Source: Solimonas soli DSM 21787 (lineage in GTDB: Bacteria > Pseudomonadota > Gammaproteobacteria > Nevskiales > Nevskiaceae). Taken from it: a stretch of DNA of 64,000 bases. The notes below the pieces were generated by a model that was given only the letters and a program-made list of their open reading frames with translations, had not been told where the DNA came from and ran no database searches. Position 1 is the stretch's first letter. Every line of letters begins with the position of its first letter. The DNA is taken from the NCBI RefSeq assembly GCF_000474945.1, contig NZ_AXDW01000001.1:496001-560000 (forward strand), given 5' to 3'. Below are positions 55,245 through 64,000 of this stretch, piece by piece. The translations under genes and the position numbers were made by a program.

Positions 55245-56555
55245 TTACCAGCAGATGCCCTGCATGTCGTCGGTCGACGGATGCGGCATGAAGCCGACCA
55301 GGTCGACGACCTTGCGCTCCTGGCGCGAGCCGTTGACGTACTTCTCGAAGCTCTTGTCGCGCAGGCCGAGCACCAGCACCTCGGATTCGTCGACGACTTC
55401 CTGCACGTCCGACTTCAGCAGCGAGGAGATGTGCGGGATCTTGCCGTTGATGTACTCGCGGTTGGCGCCGTGCACGCGCGCGTACTCGACGTTCTTGTCG
55501 AAGATCGACAGCTCGTAGCCCTTGCCGAGCAGCATCTCGGCAAGCTCGACCAGCGGGCTCTCGCGCAGATCGTCGGTCTTGGCCTTGAACGACAGGCCGA
55601 GCAGGCCGACCTTCTTCTTGCCGAACGATTCGACGAGGTCGAATGCCTTCTTGACCTGAACGCTGTTGGTCGCCATCAAAGACTTCAGCAGCGGGATTTC
55701 GACGTCCATCTGCGTGGCGCGATAGGTCAGCGCGCGCACGTCCTTCGGCAGGCAGGAGCCGCCGAAGGCGTAGCCCGGCCGCAGGTAGTAGTCGGACAGG
55801 TTCAGCTTGGTGTCCTGGCAGACCACTTCCATGACCTGGCGGCCGTCGACGCCGAGCGCCTTGGCGATGTTGCCGATCTCGTTGGCGAAGGAAATCTTGG
55901 TGGCATGCCAGACGTTGCACGAGTACTTCACCATCTCCGCCACTTCGATCGCCTTGCGGATGATCGGCGCCGGCAGGTGTTCGTAGAGCGACGCCAGCTG
56001 ATCGCCCGAGGCCTTGTCCCATTCGCCGACCACCGTCATCGGCGGATGGTTGTAGTCGTAGATCGCCGTGCTCTCGCGCAGGAATTCCGGATTGACGGCG
56101 ATGCCGAAGTCGACGCCGGCCAGCTTGCCGGAAGCCTCCTCCAGGGTCGGCACCACCAGGCCGTTGACGGTGCCCGGCAGCACGGTGCTGCGCACGACGA
56201 TGGTGTGCCGGTCCTTCTTGGTCTTGATCACTTCGCCGATCTGCCGCGTCACCGCCTCGACGTAGGAAAGATCGAGATCGCCGCTCTTCTTGCTCGGCGT
56301 GCCGACGCAGATCATCGTCAGCTCGCTGTTCTCGATCGCGTCACGCGTGTCGCGCGTCGCGCGCAGGCGGCCGGCCTTGACGCCGGCGGCGAGCAGTTCC
56401 TCCAGGCCCGGCTCGACGATCGGCGACCTGCCGGCGTTGATCAGATCGACCTTGTCGGCGGCGACGTCGACGCCGATGACCGTGTGCCCGCGCTCGGCGA
56501 AGCAGGCGGCGCAGACGGCGCCGACGTAACCCATGCCAAAGATGCTGATGTTCAT
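55245..56555 (-). CDS. algD: AlgD, GDP-mannose 6-dehydrogenase
   Basis: 436 aa, same as P. aeruginosa. It oxidises GDP-mannose to GDP-mannuronate, the committed step. The NAD site is MNISIFGMGYVGAVCAACFAERGH. The catalytic cysteine is Cys268 in GYAFGGSCLPKDVRAL, the same residue number as in Pseudomonas. In Pseudomonas algD is the first gene and carries the main promoter; here algA and algC precede it. The 46-bp gap after algC has no obvious promoter. Confidence 0.96.
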   Translation of the reverse strand: MNISIFGMGYVGAVCAACFAERGHTVIGVDVAADKVDLINAGRSPIVEPGLEELLAAGVKAGRLRATRDTRDAIENSELTMICVGTPSKKSGDLDLSYVEAVTRQIGEVIKTKKDRHTIVVRSTVLPGTVNGLVVPTLEEASGKLAGVDFGIAVNPEFLRESTAIYDYNHPPMTVVGEWDKASGDQLASLYEHLPAPIIRKAIEVAEMVKYSCNVWHATKISFANEIGNIAKALGVDGRQVMEVVCQDTKLNLSDYYLRPGYAFGGSCLPKDVRALTYRATQMDVEIPLLKSLMATNSVQVKKAFDLVESFGKKKVGLLGLSFKAKTDDLRESPLVELAEMLLGKGYELSIFDKNVEYARVHGANREYINGKIPHISSLLKSDVQEVVDESEVLVLGLRDKSFEKYVNGSRQERKVVDLVGFMPHPSTDDMQGICW

Positions 56556-56601
56556 TGCAAGCCCCGTGAGTCGGAAGGTGTGTGTGCCAGGAAGGTGAGG
56601 C

Positions 56602-58068
56602 TCAGACCGGCGTGCCGCCGATCATCGCCAGCAGGTCGCGCGTGCGCTCGCGCATCAGTTGCTCGTCGCCGCGCGACTCGACGTTGAGCCGCAGCACCGG
56701 TTCGGTGTTGGAGCCGCGCAGGTTGAAACGCCAGTCGGCGAAGGCGATCGACAGCCCGTCGACGTGCTCGACGTGCAGCGCGTTCGGCGCGTAGTGCGCC
56801 TCGAGGCGCGCCAGCGTGCTGCGGATGTCGTCGACCTTGCGGTTGATCTCGCCGCTCGCCGGAAATTTCTTCATGCGTTCGCCGACCAGCGCCGACAGCG
56901 GCTCGCCGGTCTCGCTGATCAGTTGCGCGACGAGCAGCCAGGGAATCGTGCCGTTGTCGCAATAGGCGAAGTCGCGGAAATAGTGATGCGCGCTCATCTC
57001 GCCGCCGTACACGGCGTTCTCGACACGCATGCGTTCCTTGATGAAGGCATGGCCGGTCTTGCTCTGCACGGCGATGCCGCCCGCGGCTTCGACCATGTCG
57101 ACGGTGTTCCAGCTCAGGCGCGGGTCATGAATGATCTTCGCGCCCGGCGCCTGCTTCAGCATCGCCTCGGCGAGCAGGCCGACGATGTAATAGCCCTCGA
57201 TGAACGCGCCGCGCTCGTCGAACAGGAAGCAGCGATCGAAGTCGCCGTCCCAGGCGACGCCGAAGTCGGCGCCGGTCGCGCGCACGAAGTCGGACGTCGC
57301 CGCGCGGTTCTCCGGCAGCAGCGGGTTCGGAATGCCGTTCGGAAAGCTGCCGTCCGGACGCGCGTGAATGCGCTCGATCGTGAACGGCAGATGCGGCGCG
57401 AGGGCGTCGACCACCAGGCCCGCGCCGCCGTTGCCCGGATTGACGGCGACCTTCAGCGGCTTGAGCGCGCCGGGCCGCAGGTAGCCGAGCAGATGATCGA
57501 CGTAGCGCTCGCGGAACGAAATCAGCTGCGTGCGCGCCGCGCCGGCCTTCGGTACGGCATTCGACGCCAGCACATCCGCTTCCAGCTCGCGCAGACCGGA
57601 GTCGCCGGAGATCGGCAGCGCGCCGCCGCGCACGAGCTTGAGGCCGTTGTACTCGATCGGATTGTGCGAGGCGGTGACCATGATGCCGCCGTCGATGCCG
57701 GGCTGGAATGCCGCGAAGTAAATCTCCTCGGTGCCGCACAGGCCGATGTCGAACACTTCGGCGCCGCCGTCTTCGAGGCCCTTGGCGAGTGCCTCGACCA
57801 GCATCGGACTCGATTGCCGCACGTCGCAGCCGACCGCGACGCGTCGCGCGCCGAGGCGCTTCGCGTAGGCGAGGCCGAGCCGGTAGACGATGGTCTCGTT
57901 GAGTTCGTCCGGCACCCGGCCGCGGATGTCGTAGGCCTTGAAGCTCGACAACCGCTGCGGCGCGCCCTTCGCGCGGTCCGCGCCTCCGGCACCGCCCTTG
58001 TCGGACGATCTCGGCGCAATGCGTCCCTGGACCGGCGCCGCGGCGCCGGCATCGAGTGGAGCGTTCAT
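56602..58068 (-). CDS. algC: AlgC, phosphomannomutase/phosphoglucomutase
   Basis: 488 aa. Interconverts mannose 6-phosphate and mannose 1-phosphate. The phosphoserine loop is [14 protein letters not shown] with Ser134, the metal loop is WDGDFDRCF, and the sugar-binding loop is [10 protein letters not shown]. An N-terminal extension of about 38 low-complexity residues (Gly/Ala/Arg/Ser-rich) is absent from Pseudomonas AlgC. Its presence inside the alginate operon is unusual, since Pseudomonas algC lies elsewhere. It starts 13 bp after algA. Confidence 0.95.
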   Translation of the reverse strand: MNAPLDAGAAAPVQGRIAPRSSDKGGAGGADRAKGAPQRLSSFKAYDIRGRVPDELNETIVYRLGLAYAKRLGARRVAVGCDVRQSSPMLVEALAKGLEDGGAEVFDIGLCGTEEIYFAAFQPGIDGGIMVTASHNPIEYNGLKLVRGGALPISGDSGLRELEADVLASNAVPKAGAARTQLISFRERYVDHLLGYLRPGALKPLKVAVNPGNGGAGLVVDALAPHLPFTIERIHARPDGSFPNGIPNPLLPENRAATSDFVRATGADFGVAWDGDFDRCFLFDERGAFIEGYYIVGLLAEAMLKQAPGAKIIHDPRLSWNTVDMVEAAGGIAVQSKTGHAFIKERMRVENAVYGGEMSAHHYFRDFAYCDNGTIPWLLVAQLISETGEPLSALVGERMKKFPASGEINRKVDDIRSTLARLEAHYAPNALHVEHVDGLSIAFADWRFNLRGSNTEPVLRLNVESRGDEQLMRERTRDLLAMIGGTPV

Positions 58069-58081
58069 GGGTTTTCCGTTT

Positions 58082-59590
58082 CTAGGCGGTGTTCTTCACG
58101 CTGGCCCTGGCGTCGTTCTTCGCTTCTTCGACGCGACCGTAGGTGTCGCTGAAGCGCACGATGTCGTCTTCGCCGACGTAGCAGCCGGTCTGTACCTCGA
58201 TCAGCTCCAGCGGCACCTTGCCCGGGTTCTCCAGGCGATGCGTGTTGCCGAGCGGAATGTAGGTCGAGTGATCCTCGGAGACGATGAAGGTCTTGTCGCC
58301 GCAGGTGACGCGCGCCGTGCCTTTCACCACGACCCAGTGCTCGGCGCGATGGAAGTGCATCTGCAGGCTGAGCTTCTCGCCGGGCTTGACCGAGATGCGC
58401 TTGACCTGGAAGCGCTCGCCGAGCGCCACCGTCTCGTAGAAGCCCCAGGGCCGGTAGCAGCGCTTGTGCGATTCGGCCTCGACGCGCTTCTGCTTCTTCA
58501 GCTTCTGCGCGATCTTCTTGACGTCCTGCACGCGATCCTTGCGCGCGACCAGCACCGCGTCTTCGGTCTCGACGACCACGTGATCATCGACGCCGACCAG
58601 GGCGACGAGACGGCCGCTCGAATGCACGAGGTTGTTGTGCGCATCCTCGAGCACGACGTCGCCGCGCGTGCGGTTCTCGTCGCCGTCGGTCGGCGGAATG
58701 CGCTCGAGGAAATTCCACGAGCCGACGTCGTCCCAGTCGGCATCGAGCGGCACCAGCGCCAGCTGATCGGTCTTCTCCATCACCGCGTAGTCGACCGATT
58801 CGTTGCGGCATTCCTTCCACGAGGCGGGGTCGAGCGCGATGGTGTTGCCGTCGCGCCGGGCCTTCTGCAGCGCCTCGTGCGATTTCATGTAGGTTTCCGG
58901 CTCCAGGCGGCGCAGCTCGGCAAGGAAGCGGCCGGAACGGAACAGGAACATGCCGCCGTTCCAGTAGTGATCGCCCTGCTCGATGAACTGCTGCGCGCGG
59001 TCGAGCGAGGGCTTCTCGACGAAGCACTCGACTTCGTGCGCGTTGGTCGTGCCGAGGCGCGCATCCGGCTTGACCTTCAGGTAGCCGTAGCCGGTTTCGG
59101 GGCGCGTCGGCTTGATGCCGAAGGTGACGATGTAGCCCTGTTCGGCGGCTTCGACCGCCGATTTCACGGCGCGCGCGAAGGCCGCCGGATTTCCGATCGC
59201 ATGATCCGCGGCCATGATGAAGACGATCGCATCGGGACCGAATTCCTCGGCGACGAAATGCGCGGCGACGGCCGCGGCCGGTGCCGTGTTGCGGCCCTGC
59301 GGTTCGAGCAGCAGCGCCGCATCGCGGATCTTCGCCTGGCGCAGTTGCTCGGCGATCACGAAGCGGTGCGCCGCCGAACCGATGACCACCGGTCCGGTGG
59401 TCTCGTCCATCCTCGCCGTGCGCAGCACGCTGTCCTGGAACAGGCTGGCCTCGCCGAGCAAGGAAAGGAACTGCTTCGGATACTGCTCCCGCGACAAGGG
59501 CCACAGGCGTGTACCGCTGCCGCCGGCAAGCAGCACCGGCACGACCATGCGCGCCTGGGTCATCGGGAAAAGTCGCGGCGGAGTCTTCAT
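58082..59590 (-). CDS. algA: AlgA, bifunctional mannose-6-phosphate isomerase / GDP-mannose pyrophosphorylase
   Basis: 502 aa from ATG 59590, which has an AGGTGA ribosome site 7 bp upstream. N-terminal pyrophosphorylase: [27 protein letters not shown]-terminal cupin isomerase (about 370-490): [24 protein letters not shown] with the zinc ligands, and [23 protein letters not shown]. It supplies GDP-mannose to AlgD. In this genome it is the first gene of the operon, whereas in Pseudomonas it is the last. The sigma-54-type promoter at 59695-59709 faces it. Confidence 0.96.
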   Translation of the reverse strand: MKTPPRLFPMTQARMVVPVLLAGGSGTRLWPLSREQYPKQFLSLLGEASLFQDSVLRTARMDETTGPVVIGSAAHRFVIAEQLRQAKIRDAALLLEPQGRNTAPAAAVAAHFVAEEFGPDAIVFIMAADHAIGNPAAFARAVKSAVEAAEQGYIVTFGIKPTRPETGYGYLKVKPDARLGTTNAHEVECFVEKPSLDRAQQFIEQGDHYWNGGMFLFRSGRFLAELRRLEPETYMKSHEALQKARRDGNTIALDPASWKECRNESVDYAVMEKTDQLALVPLDADWDDVGSWNFLERIPPTDGDENRTRGDVVLEDAHNNLVHSSGRLVALVGVDDHVVVETEDAVLVARKDRVQDVKKIAQKLKKQKRVEAESHKRCYRPWGFYETVALGERFQVKRISVKPGEKLSLQMHFHRAEHWVVVKGTARVTCGDKTFIVSEDHSTYIPLGNTHRLENPGKVPLELIEVQTGCYVGEDDIVRFSDTYGRVEEAKNDARASVKNTA

Positions 59591-59694
59591 CGTCGTCACC
59601 TGCTTCCTTGCTCGCATCGAGCGCTGCGTTCGGCACGGTCGTGCCCGGGGACCTCGAGCGGCCTGGTGATATCGCGGCCCTCGCCGACAGGGGG

Positions 59695-59709
59695 GCAAGC
59701 GCTGTGCCA
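59695..59709 (-). promoter_or_regulatory. Sigma-54 (-24/-12) promoter facing algA
   Basis: On the minus strand TGGCACA-GCGC-TTGC matches the consensus YTGGCACGrNNNTTGCW at nearly every fixed position, with the exact GG-N10-GC spacing sigma-54 needs. The start point would fall near 59684, giving a leader of about 95 bases before the algA ATG. Two enhancer-like sites lie about 120 and 190 bp upstream of that start. Confidence 0.75.
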
Positions 59710-59794
59710 TCGACGAGAAAAATCCATGACGACAGGCGCTTGCGCTTCAGGCCGCGCGCCGCGCCGCGCGCACGGCGACCTCGCGCGACGAAAA

Positions 59795-59814
59795 CTGTCG
59801 CCGCGCGGCGACAG
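59795..59814. promoter_or_regulatory. GlrR-type enhancer site 1
   Basis: CTGTCGCCGCGCGGCGACAG is a perfect 20-bp palindrome. It contains TGTC-N10-GACA, the published recognition pattern of GlrR in enterobacteria. Its centre is about 120 bp upstream of the predicted sigma-54 start site, a normal place for a bacterial enhancer-binding protein. Confidence 0.75.
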
Positions 59815-59861
59815 CGGCCGGTGCCGCCATCACGCAAACGCTGGTCCGCGCATCGTTTCCG

Positions 59862-59885
59862 CCCTGTCGCGATCCGACGACAGGG
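59862..59885. promoter_or_regulatory. GlrR-type enhancer site 2
   Basis: CCCTGTCG-N8-CGACAGGG has 8-bp arms and again includes TGTC-N10-GACA exactly. It lies 69 bp from site 1 (centre to centre), between 6 and 7 helical turns, so both sites are on nearly the same face of the DNA. Confidence 0.75.
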
Positions 59886-60164
59886 CCGCGCCGCGCCGCC
59901 GTCGTGCCGGCCCGCGGCGGCGATCCGCGCGGCTCGATACGGCGCCGGCGCGTTGGCGCGGTCGTTTCGTGTGCGCTGCCTTGTCTGGCAACGGTTTCAC
60001 GCTCGTGCAACCGCGCGCCCAGGATGGCCGCGCGTTGCCCCGCGGTGCCTCGCGCGACACCCACCGTCGCCGGCCGGCGACACTTTGTGCGTCGCGGCAA
60101 TTTGGCGATCTGCATGTAACTTGCCGGCTTCCGCTGCGTTCATATTCAGTTCAGGCCCAATCGG

Positions 60165-60182
60165 CGCAAATCAGCATTTGCG
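60165..60182. promoter_or_regulatory. Inverted repeat near the glrK start
   Basis: CGCAAAT-CAGC-ATTTGCG has perfect 7-bp arms and lies 57 bp before the glrK ATG. It is AT-richer than its surroundings and could be an operator for control of glrK. It does not resemble the GlrR pattern. Confidence 0.5.
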
Positions 60183-60238
60183 TGCCAGGCGGCTCGACGT
60201 GACATGGACGACACTGTTTTTTGCCGACCGACCAGCCG

Positions 60239-61726
60239 ATGAGTTTTCGCATTCCCAGGACCATGACGGGACTGGTCGCGGCCGGCTGCGTGCTGGCCGC
60301 GGCGCCGCTGCTGGTCGCCCTGCTGCTCGCCGAGCTGGCGCTGGAACGAGTCACGCAGCAGACCGAAGCCTTGGTCGACGAAGGTGTCGTGGTCGCGCAG
60401 CTGAGCGGCGATCTGCGCGATCAGGTGGAGAACCTCGAACGCGCCATTCGCCAGTATCTCGCGCTGCAGGACCCGGCGCTGCTGACCATGTCCGATCGCC
60501 GCTGGGACGGCGCGCACCAGACCATTCGCGCGATCGAGCACCGCCGTCTCGACGCGGCGACCGCCCGGCAGGCATCGGATCTGCGCCACGGGCTCGCCGA
60601 TGCGCGCCTCGCCTGGCAGGTCGGCACCGCCGAGAACGAGTCGATGGAGGAAGCCGTCGCGCGCCTGCAGCAGCTGTATCCGAAGATCGAAACCATCATC
60701 AGCGCCTCGCGCGCGCGCATCGACGAGCGGCTCGAAGGCCTGCGCCGCGCAACCGTGCACGCGCGCCGCGAAATGCTGGTGTCGGCGCTGACGCTGATTC
60801 CGCTCGCCGCCCTGCTCGCCTATGCCTGCTCGGTGACCGTGACGCGCCCGCTGCGCGACCTGTACCGGACCATCGCCGCGCTCGGCCACGGCCGCTACTC
60901 GCATCCGGTGAAGATCGAATTCCCGCGCGAGATGCAGCGCCTCGGCGAGCAGCTCGACTGGCTGCGTCGCCGCCTCGCGCAGCTGGAGGCCGACAAGGAC
61001 CAGTTCCTGCGCCAGGTCTCGCACGAGTTGAAGACGCCGCTCGCCAGCCTGCGCGAAGGCGCGGACCTGCTGCGCGAAGGCTCGCTCGGCGAACTCAGCG
61101 AACGGCAGCGCGAGGTCGCCGGCATCCTCGCCGAATCGACGGTCGAGCTGGAATCGCTGATCTCGAACCTGCTCGCCTATGCCGAGTGGCGCGCCGAACG
61201 CAAGCACAGCGAACGCCGCTGGTTCGATCCGCGCCCGCTCATCGACGAACTGCTGGCGGTGCACAAGCTGCCGATCGCCACGCGCGGGCTGCACGTCGAG
61301 CTGCACGTCGCCCACATGGGCCTGTTCGGCCAGCGCGCGCAGCTGCGCCTGGCCCTCGACAATCTGCTGACCAACGCGATCAAGCACGCGCCGGCGCGGT
61401 CCGTGATCGAAATCCACGTGACCACGCCCGATCACCAATGCGAGTTGGCGGTGCGCGACTACGGCCGCGGAGTACGGGATGAAGACAAGGAACGCATATT
61501 CGAGCCCTTCGTGCGCGGCACCGAGGTCGAGGAACAGGGCATCCGCGGCACTGGCGTCGGCCTGTCGCTGGTGCGCGAAGTGGCGCTCGCGCACGGCGGC
61601 GTGGTCCGCGTCGAGGACGCCGGTCCCGGCGCGCGCTTTCGCATGGCGTGGCCCTGCCCTCGTCCTCAGTACGTCGATGTGGCTGAACAGTTGCGCGCTG
61701 CAGAACCTGCAGTTGCCGCCGCTTGA
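60239..61726 (+). CDS. glrK: GlrK/QseE-type sensor histidine kinase
   Basis: 495 aa. Two membrane helices (about 8-30 and 182-203) flank a periplasmic helical sensor of about 150 residues, followed by a HAMP linker (VTRPLRDLYRTIAAL). The H-box is QVSHELKTPLASLREG with His262. The ATPase has LDNLLTNAIKHAP (N), DYGRGV (G1) and GTGVGLSLV (G2). LREGADLLREGSLGELS and NLLAYAEWR match GlrK. It phosphorylates GlrR, encoded two genes on. A TTG at 60221 is a possible earlier start; no ribosome site is strong. Confidence 0.9.
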   Translation: MSFRIPRTMTGLVAAGCVLAAAPLLVALLLAELALERVTQQTEALVDEGVVVAQLSGDLRDQVENLERAIRQYLALQDPALLTMSDRRWDGAHQTIRAIEHRRLDAATARQASDLRHGLADARLAWQVGTAENESMEEAVARLQQLYPKIETIISASRARIDERLEGLRRATVHARREMLVSALTLIPLAALLAYACSVTVTRPLRDLYRTIAALGHGRYSHPVKIEFPREMQRLGEQLDWLRRRLAQLEADKDQFLRQVSHELKTPLASLREGADLLREGSLGELSERQREVAGILAESTVELESLISNLLAYAEWRAERKHSERRWFDPRPLIDELLAVHKLPIATRGLHVELHVAHMGLFGQRAQLRLALDNLLTNAIKHAPARSVIEIHVTTPDHQCELAVRDYGRGVRDEDKERIFEPFVRGTEVEEQGIRGTGVGLSLVREVALAHGGVVRVEDAGPGARFRMAWPCPRPQYVDVAEQLRAAEPAVAAA

Positions 61727-62061
61727 GCCGGCGCAGAGCCCCTTGGAGTTCTACGTCATGGCAAGCACGGCGACCGCGGCACAAAGAGAGCAGATGTGGA
61801 GGTCGCTGCGCGACGGGCACGGCAGCGATGCCGACCTGAAGAGCGCGCTGCTGCAGAGTCTGCCCGGCCACGCCGGCTACGATCCGGCGCGCGCGCGGCG
61901 CCGCCTGCTCGGCATCGCGCGGCGCGGCGACGGCGACGACAGCGCGCTGGCGCGGCTGCGCATTGCCGAACTGAACAGCGCCAATGAATGCCGCGCCAGC
62001 GTGCAGGACCTGCAGCAGCGCCTGGACAAGATTGTCGACATCGAGCGGAGTCTCGACGGAA

Positions 62062-63399
<1,338 letters not shown>

Positions 63400-63401
63400 G
63401 G

Positions 63402-63830
63402 CTAGACGCGCACCGGGTAGGCGCTCAGCAGCGCTTCCAGGCTGGCGAACGTTTCGCGCAGCTGGGCCTGATCGAGGAACAGACCGAATTCCAGGCGATT
63501 GCCGATTCCCGGCTGGTCCAGCGCGACGCCGGTCACGGAAATTTCGCCGAGGCCATCACCTTCGAGCATCAGCGTCAGCTGTTCTTCCAGCGTGTGGAAC
63601 TCGGCTCTGCCCTGCAGAGTGTCGAGCAGCGGCTGCAGCTCATCGCGGAACGCCGCGAAATCCGCCGCCAGGAAGGCCGCCGCGAACCGGCCGCCGAATG
63701 CGCCCGCATCGAGGATGACTTCCGCGGCCAGCCAATGGTCGCCGGGCTGGTCGCCGGTCAGCGGCGGCTGGTAACCGCGCACGACGATCTCGACGCGGTC
63801 GCGCTCGCTGCCGATGGCTATCGACTTCAT
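63402..63830 (-). CDS. Unknown small soluble protein
   Basis: 142 aa, no signal peptide or membrane segment. A beta-rich N-terminus (ERDRVEIVVRGYQ, WLAAEVILDAG) and acidic helices follow (FAAFRDELQPLLDTLQGRAEFHTLEEQLTLMLEGDGLGEISVTGVAL). This layout recalls a group of small proteins that includes WapI-type immunity proteins, but I cannot assign it. It ends 2 bp after glrR in convergent orientation and starts 18 bp after thyA, with which it may be co-transcribed. Confidence 0.65.
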   Translation of the reverse strand: MKSIAIGSERDRVEIVVRGYQPPLTGDQPGDHWLAAEVILDAGAFGGRFAAAFLAADFAAFRDELQPLLDTLQGRAEFHTLEEQLTLMLEGDGLGEISVTGVALDQPGIGNRLEFGLFLDQAQLRETFASLEALLSAYPVRV

Positions 63831-63847
63831 GCGCGGCGCCGGCCCGG

Positions 63848-64000
63848 TTAGACCGCCACTTCGCCCTTGATGTGCGGGTGTGCCTGGTAGCCGACCAGCT
63901 CGAAGTCTTCGAGCTCGTACTGATCGATCGACGCCGGCCGCCGCTTGATGAGCATCTTCGGCAGCGGATAGGGCTCGCGCGTCAGCTGCAGCTGCACCTG
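63848..64000 (-). CDS. thyA: Thymidylate synthase (C-terminal part, runs off the right edge)
   Basis: Fifty codons are visible, ending in [39 protein letters not shown]. The IKRRPxSIxxYxxEDFExxGYxxHPxIKxxVAV pattern is the conserved ThyA end, including the C-terminal Ala-Val that closes over the active site. ThyA makes dTMP and consumes methylene-tetrahydrofolate, which folA at 40 kb regenerates. The catalytic cysteine lies outside the window. Confidence 0.93.
   Translation of the reverse strand, partial: QVQLQLTREPYPLPKMLIKRRPASIDQYELEDFELVGYQAHPHIKGEVAV

Larger units (their letters stand above)
59591..60238. other. Regulatory intergenic region between the alginate operon and glrK
   Basis: 648 bp without a credible gene. 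It holds a sigma-54-type promoter directed at algA, two GlrR-type inverted repeats, four CGACAG/two CTGTCG hexamers in all, and an inverted repeat near the glrK start. The minus-strand frame 59747-60115 is Arg-rich, has no ribosome site and no recognisable fold, so I treat it as non-coding. Confidence 0.85.

Noticed and set aside
59747-60115. A possible 122-aa minus-strand protein in the alginate upstream region
   Set aside because: Arg/Ala-rich, no ribosome site, no fold-like pattern, and it covers the inverted repeats expected to be regulatory.
60173-60188. A perfect -24 element (TGGCACG on the minus strand) upstream of algA
   Set aside because: The GG to GC spacing is 9 instead of 10, which sigma-54 does not tolerate well, and it is about 490 bp further from algA than the correctly spaced promoter at 59695-59709.

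Overview
This window is high-GC DNA (about two thirds G+C by eye) from a gammaproteobacterium. The evidence is a GlrK/GlrX/GlrR-type two-component locus, a complete alginate operon, a LolCD pair, EttA, and a Fiu/PiuC/TonB iron-uptake cluster. The tandem long-chain-type acyl-CoA dehydrogenases, the acyl-CoA-binding protein and the mix of Pseudomonas-like and Xanthomonas-like genes suggest the Nevskiales/Xanthomonadales side of the class. That placement is inference. I saw no insertion sequence, prophage, CRISPR array, rRNA or tRNA gene.

Layout. 1-5.5 kb (minus): a Fur-type iron operon of siderophore receptor, PiuC-type hydroxylase, TonB, ExbB, ExbD and a PepSY protein that runs off the left edge. 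5.5-9.8 kb (minus): gltX, thrS and an M23 peptidase. 9.9-17.6 kb: an SRPBCC protein, a tandem QueD-like protein, a His/Asp/Tyr-rich lipoprotein, hisI, a DUF3592 protein, comEC and lolDC. 17.8-24.2 kb: a PhoX-family lipoprotein, a lipoprotein with two haem-binding motifs, a degenerate 2-oxoacid dehydrogenase E1-alpha homologue and three small unknown proteins. 24.3-29 kb (plus): aguA-aguB (agmatine to putrescine), then two paralogous acyl-CoA dehydrogenases and a broken small gene. 29.3-40.2 kb: a D-lactate dehydrogenase-like enzyme, an MFS transporter, threonine ammonia-lyase, ettA, a DUF815 ATPase, a cyclophilin, an acyl-CoA-binding protein, a BamA-like porin and small proteins.

40.3-59.6 kb (minus) is a tightly packed alginate operon in the order algA-C-D-8-44-K-E-G-I-J-F-X-L, followed by folA. 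It covers precursor synthesis (AlgA, AlgC, AlgD), polymerisation under c-di-GMP control (Alg8/Alg44), periplasmic transit, epimerisation and lysis (AlgK, G, X, L), O-acetylation (AlgI, J, F, X) and export (AlgE). The order differs from the Pseudomonas operon, and algC is inside it.

59.6-63.4 kb holds the regulatory story. Divergent from algA is a GlrK-GlrX-GlrR locus. The 650-bp intergenic region contains two exact TGTC-N10-GACA elements, the published GlrR site pattern. They lie upstream of a well-formed sigma-54 -24/-12 promoter pointing at algA. This suggests that GlrR with sigma-54 drives alginate synthesis here, which is the most interesting observation in the window. The right edge has a small unknown protein and the 3' end of thyA.
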